From Candidatus Bathyarchaeota archaeon (GTDB lineage: Archaea > Thermoproteota > Bathyarchaeia > Bathyarchaeales > B26-1), in NCBI GenBank assembly GCA_018396795.1, contig JAGTRH010000076.1:1-6797 (forward strand): a stretch of DNA of 6,797 bases, written 5' to 3'. Each line of letters starts with the position of its first letter. Position 1 is the stretch's first letter. The position numbers were made by a program, and so were the translations under genes. Below, piece by piece: positions 5,800-6,797 of this stretch. The notes below the pieces were generated by a model. The model searched no databases, was not told where the DNA came from, and saw only the letters and a program-made list of their open reading frames with translations.

Positions 5800-6000
5800 G
5801 GTTTAATAGGAGAATCTTTATAGGCTCAGCCGAGATAGAAGAGATTAAACAGGCTTATTAGTGTGGAATTATAGAGAGGCGACAATAAATCCATCACTAA
5901 TTAAGAGTGTTGTTAGTAAAAAAAGATAACTTTTGAGTGAACAGAAAAAATGCCTATCTTCCGGGAAGCACGTATTTAGAGAGGTGCCTGAAATTTTTAC

Positions 6001-6096
6001 TTGGCGATATTAATGCCAACCTTCATAAAATCTTGACTTAATTTAATTTCGTATATTTTTCATGTCCAAAATATTTGGCGAACAAAACAATGCCAA
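6001..6096. repeat. Two copies of an interrupted dyad TTGGCGA-N4/7-AATGCCAA
   Basis: Copy one spans 6001-6019 with a 4-base spacer and copy two spans 6075-6096 with a 7-base spacer. Both have identical half-sites, TTGGCGA and AATGCCAA, which form an imperfect dyad built on TTGGC/GCCAA. They lie 80-175 bp beyond the hdrA stop codon, in the gap between convergent genes. They could be protein-binding sites, small RNA hairpins or a minor repeat family. Confidence 0.5.
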
Positions 6097-6129
6097 TGGG
6101 TTCTTCAGGTAAATGGATGGTAAAATTGT

Positions 6130-6153
6130 CTATTTTAATAAGCCTTAAAATGG
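6130..6153 (-). terminator. Hairpin after hdrA, candidate transcription end
   Basis: ATTTTAA (6132-6138) and TTAAAAT (6145-6151) are perfect 7-bp arms around a 6-base loop, extended by a wobble and a C-G pair. On the minus strand this lies 22 bases after the hdrA stop codon and includes T runs, as expected for an archaeal transcript end. AT-rich composition makes chance occurrence plausible. Confidence 0.3.
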
Positions 6154-6175
6154 ATACAAAAGCATCGACGGATTA

Positions 6176-6797
6176 TTATCTTCTCTTGCTTAACATTCGC
6201 TCTAAGTGTGGTTGCAGCTTCTCGTTTTCAGCCTTTATCCTTTCCTGTCCTAGCTCTTTAAGTTTCTTTGCCATCTCACGAATTATTCCCGCAAATTTTA
6301 CGCCTTCGGCTGCAGATACGTATTCAACTCTAAATCTATCCGGTGTTAATCCAAGTTTTTCTAGAGCTTTGGCAAGTGCATCCATTCTCACCTTCATCTT
6401 GAGGTTTCCATCGATATAATGGCAGTCATATGGATGGCATGCGCCTACAAGAACCATCCCTGCACCCTTCTTAAACGCATATAATATGAAATCTCTATCG
6501 ACGCGACCTGAGCACATAACTCTGACAATCCTTAAGTTTGGCGGATACTCAAAGCGGCTTGTTCCAGCAAGATCGGCTCCAGCGTAAGCACACCAATTAC
6601 AACAGATCCCCAATATCTTTTCTTCTGGATTAACCTCTAGTGCAGCATCTATTTGAGCTAATATTTGTGCATCTGTAAAGTGCATTTGTGTTATTGCATC
6701 TGCCGGGCACTCAGCCACGCATGTTCCGCATCCATGACACATCGCTGGTATAACTTGAGCTGGCATACATGGTTCAGCCTTTATTGCTCCATATGGA
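6176..6797 (-). CDS. hdrA: Heterodisulfide reductase subunit A with fused MvhD-type domain (C-terminal 206 residues; 5' end outside window)
   Basis: The frame is open through the right edge, and the visible protein starts in PYGAIKAEPC, the end of a first ferredoxin cluster motif. The ATG at 6766 is therefore internal. A second [4Fe-4S] motif follows (CHGCGTCVAEC, visible residues 20-30), then HFTDAQILAQIDAALE, the usual C-terminus of HdrA. From about residue 60 an MvhD/FlpD-like domain is fused, with ICCNWCAYAGAD, VMCSGRVD and GACHPYDCHY. Its cysteines (65, 66, 69, 95, 120, 125) include those expected to bind a [2Fe-2S] cluster. HdrA proteins are FAD-containing electron-bifurcating hubs of cytosolic Hdr complexes. 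The MvhD part delivers electrons from a hydrogenase, formate dehydrogenase or similar donor. The fusion is known in archaea and anaerobic bacteria. The protein ends in a charged, likely helical tail (about residues 170-206). The FAD domain and any partner genes lie beyond the window. Confidence 0.93.
   Translation of the reverse strand, partial: PYGAIKAEPCMPAQVIPAMCHGCGTCVAECPADAITQMHFTDAQILAQIDAALEVNPEEKILGICCNWCAYAGADLAGTSRFEYPPNLRIVRVMCSGRVDRDFILYAFKKGAGMVLVGACHPYDCHYIDGNLKMKVRMDALAKALEKLGLTPDRFRVEYVSAAEGVKFAGIIREMAKKLKELGQERIKAENEKLQPHLERMLSKRR

Larger units (their letters stand above)
5732..6175. other. 444-bp intergenic region with hairpins and dyads but no convincing gene
   Basis: The region lies between the convergent genes lipS1 and hdrA. 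It contains GGAG (5732-5735) and a 16-codon ATG frame (5745-5795), a hairpin at 5768-5799, complementary pairs GTTTAAT (5801-5807)/ATTAAAC (5844-5850) and CTTATTAGTG/CACTAATTAAG (5854-5863/5895-5905), a CTTCCGGGAAG palindrome (5958-5968), two TTGGCGA/AATGCCAA dyads and a hairpin near the hdrA end. The open frame beginning near 6075 on the plus strand runs antisense through hdrA and looks spurious. I recognise no tRNA, box C/D RNA or riboswitch. The density of complementary segments leaves room for an unannotated RNA or a decayed gene. Confidence 0.6.

Noticed and set aside
5741..5991. Box C/D-like guide RNA (TTGATGA near 5743, CTGA near 5988)
   Set aside because: The boxes are about 240 bases apart, far more than the usual 50-70, the C box lacks the initial purine, and there is no internal C'/D' arrangement.
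6075..6419. 114-residue plus-strand open frame
   Set aside because: Most of it runs antisense through the well-supported hdrA gene, its start lies in the dyad region, and the protein is low-complexity hydrophobic/Ser-rich with no family features.
1682..6797. A sulfur-oxidising sHdr-LbpA system (LipS1/LipS2 plus Hdr)
   Set aside because: The Hdr protein here is an HdrA-MvhD fusion typical of bifurcating complexes, and there is no lipoate-binding protein, sHdrB/C or Lpl gene in the window.

Overview
This window looks like archaeal chromosome, most likely from a TACK-group archaeon such as a Bathyarchaeia or other Thermoproteota relative. The lineage is an inference. It rests on a crenarchaeal-type deoxyhypusine synthase, a two-protein archaeal lipoyl synthase (LipS1/LipS2 type), a heterodisulfide reductase HdrA fused to an MvhD-like domain, a stand-alone Lrp/AsnC sensor domain, anti-Shine-Dalgarno matches of the GGAGGTGAT type, TTG starts, and AT-rich DNA using many AGA/AGG and ATA codons. 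There are no rRNA, tRNA, CRISPR, phage or insertion-sequence features that I can support.

Left part (1-1254, plus strand): the C-terminal half of a family 3 glycoside hydrolase (beta-glucosidase/beta-xylosidase type). It enters from beyond the left edge and is broken by a net +1 frameshift near 825-835. The break lies inside a perfect 34-bp palindrome (803-836). Next is a small stand-alone Lrp/AsnC ligand-binding (RAM) domain protein (1339-1620), followed by a T-rich stretch.

Centre (1682-5731): three minus-strand genes, transcribed in the order HDAC-family deacetylase, deoxyhypusine synthase, LipS2-like radical SAM protein, with gaps of about 70 bp. A divergent plus-strand gene encodes the LipS1-like radical SAM protein. 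The two presumed halves of the lipoyl synthase therefore bracket a deacetylase and a deoxyhypusine synthase. All four have known relatives that act on modified lysine side chains (lipoyl-lysine, deoxyhypusine, acyl-lysine), which makes this the most suggestive part of the window.

Right part: 444 bp without a convincing gene (5732-6175). It holds a good hairpin just after lipS1, two copies of an interrupted TTGGCGA/AATGCCAA dyad, and a hairpin that may end the next gene. The window closes with the C-terminus of an HdrA-MvhD fusion on the minus strand (6176-6797), an electron-transfer subunit whose N-terminal part lies beyond the right edge.

Functional reading: the centre appears to be a cofactor and protein-modification locus. 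The flanks are carbohydrate degradation (a damaged gene) and anaerobic electron transfer (HdrA). Family assignments come from motifs read by eye. Operon structure, promoters and the exact substrate of the deacetylase are inferred.
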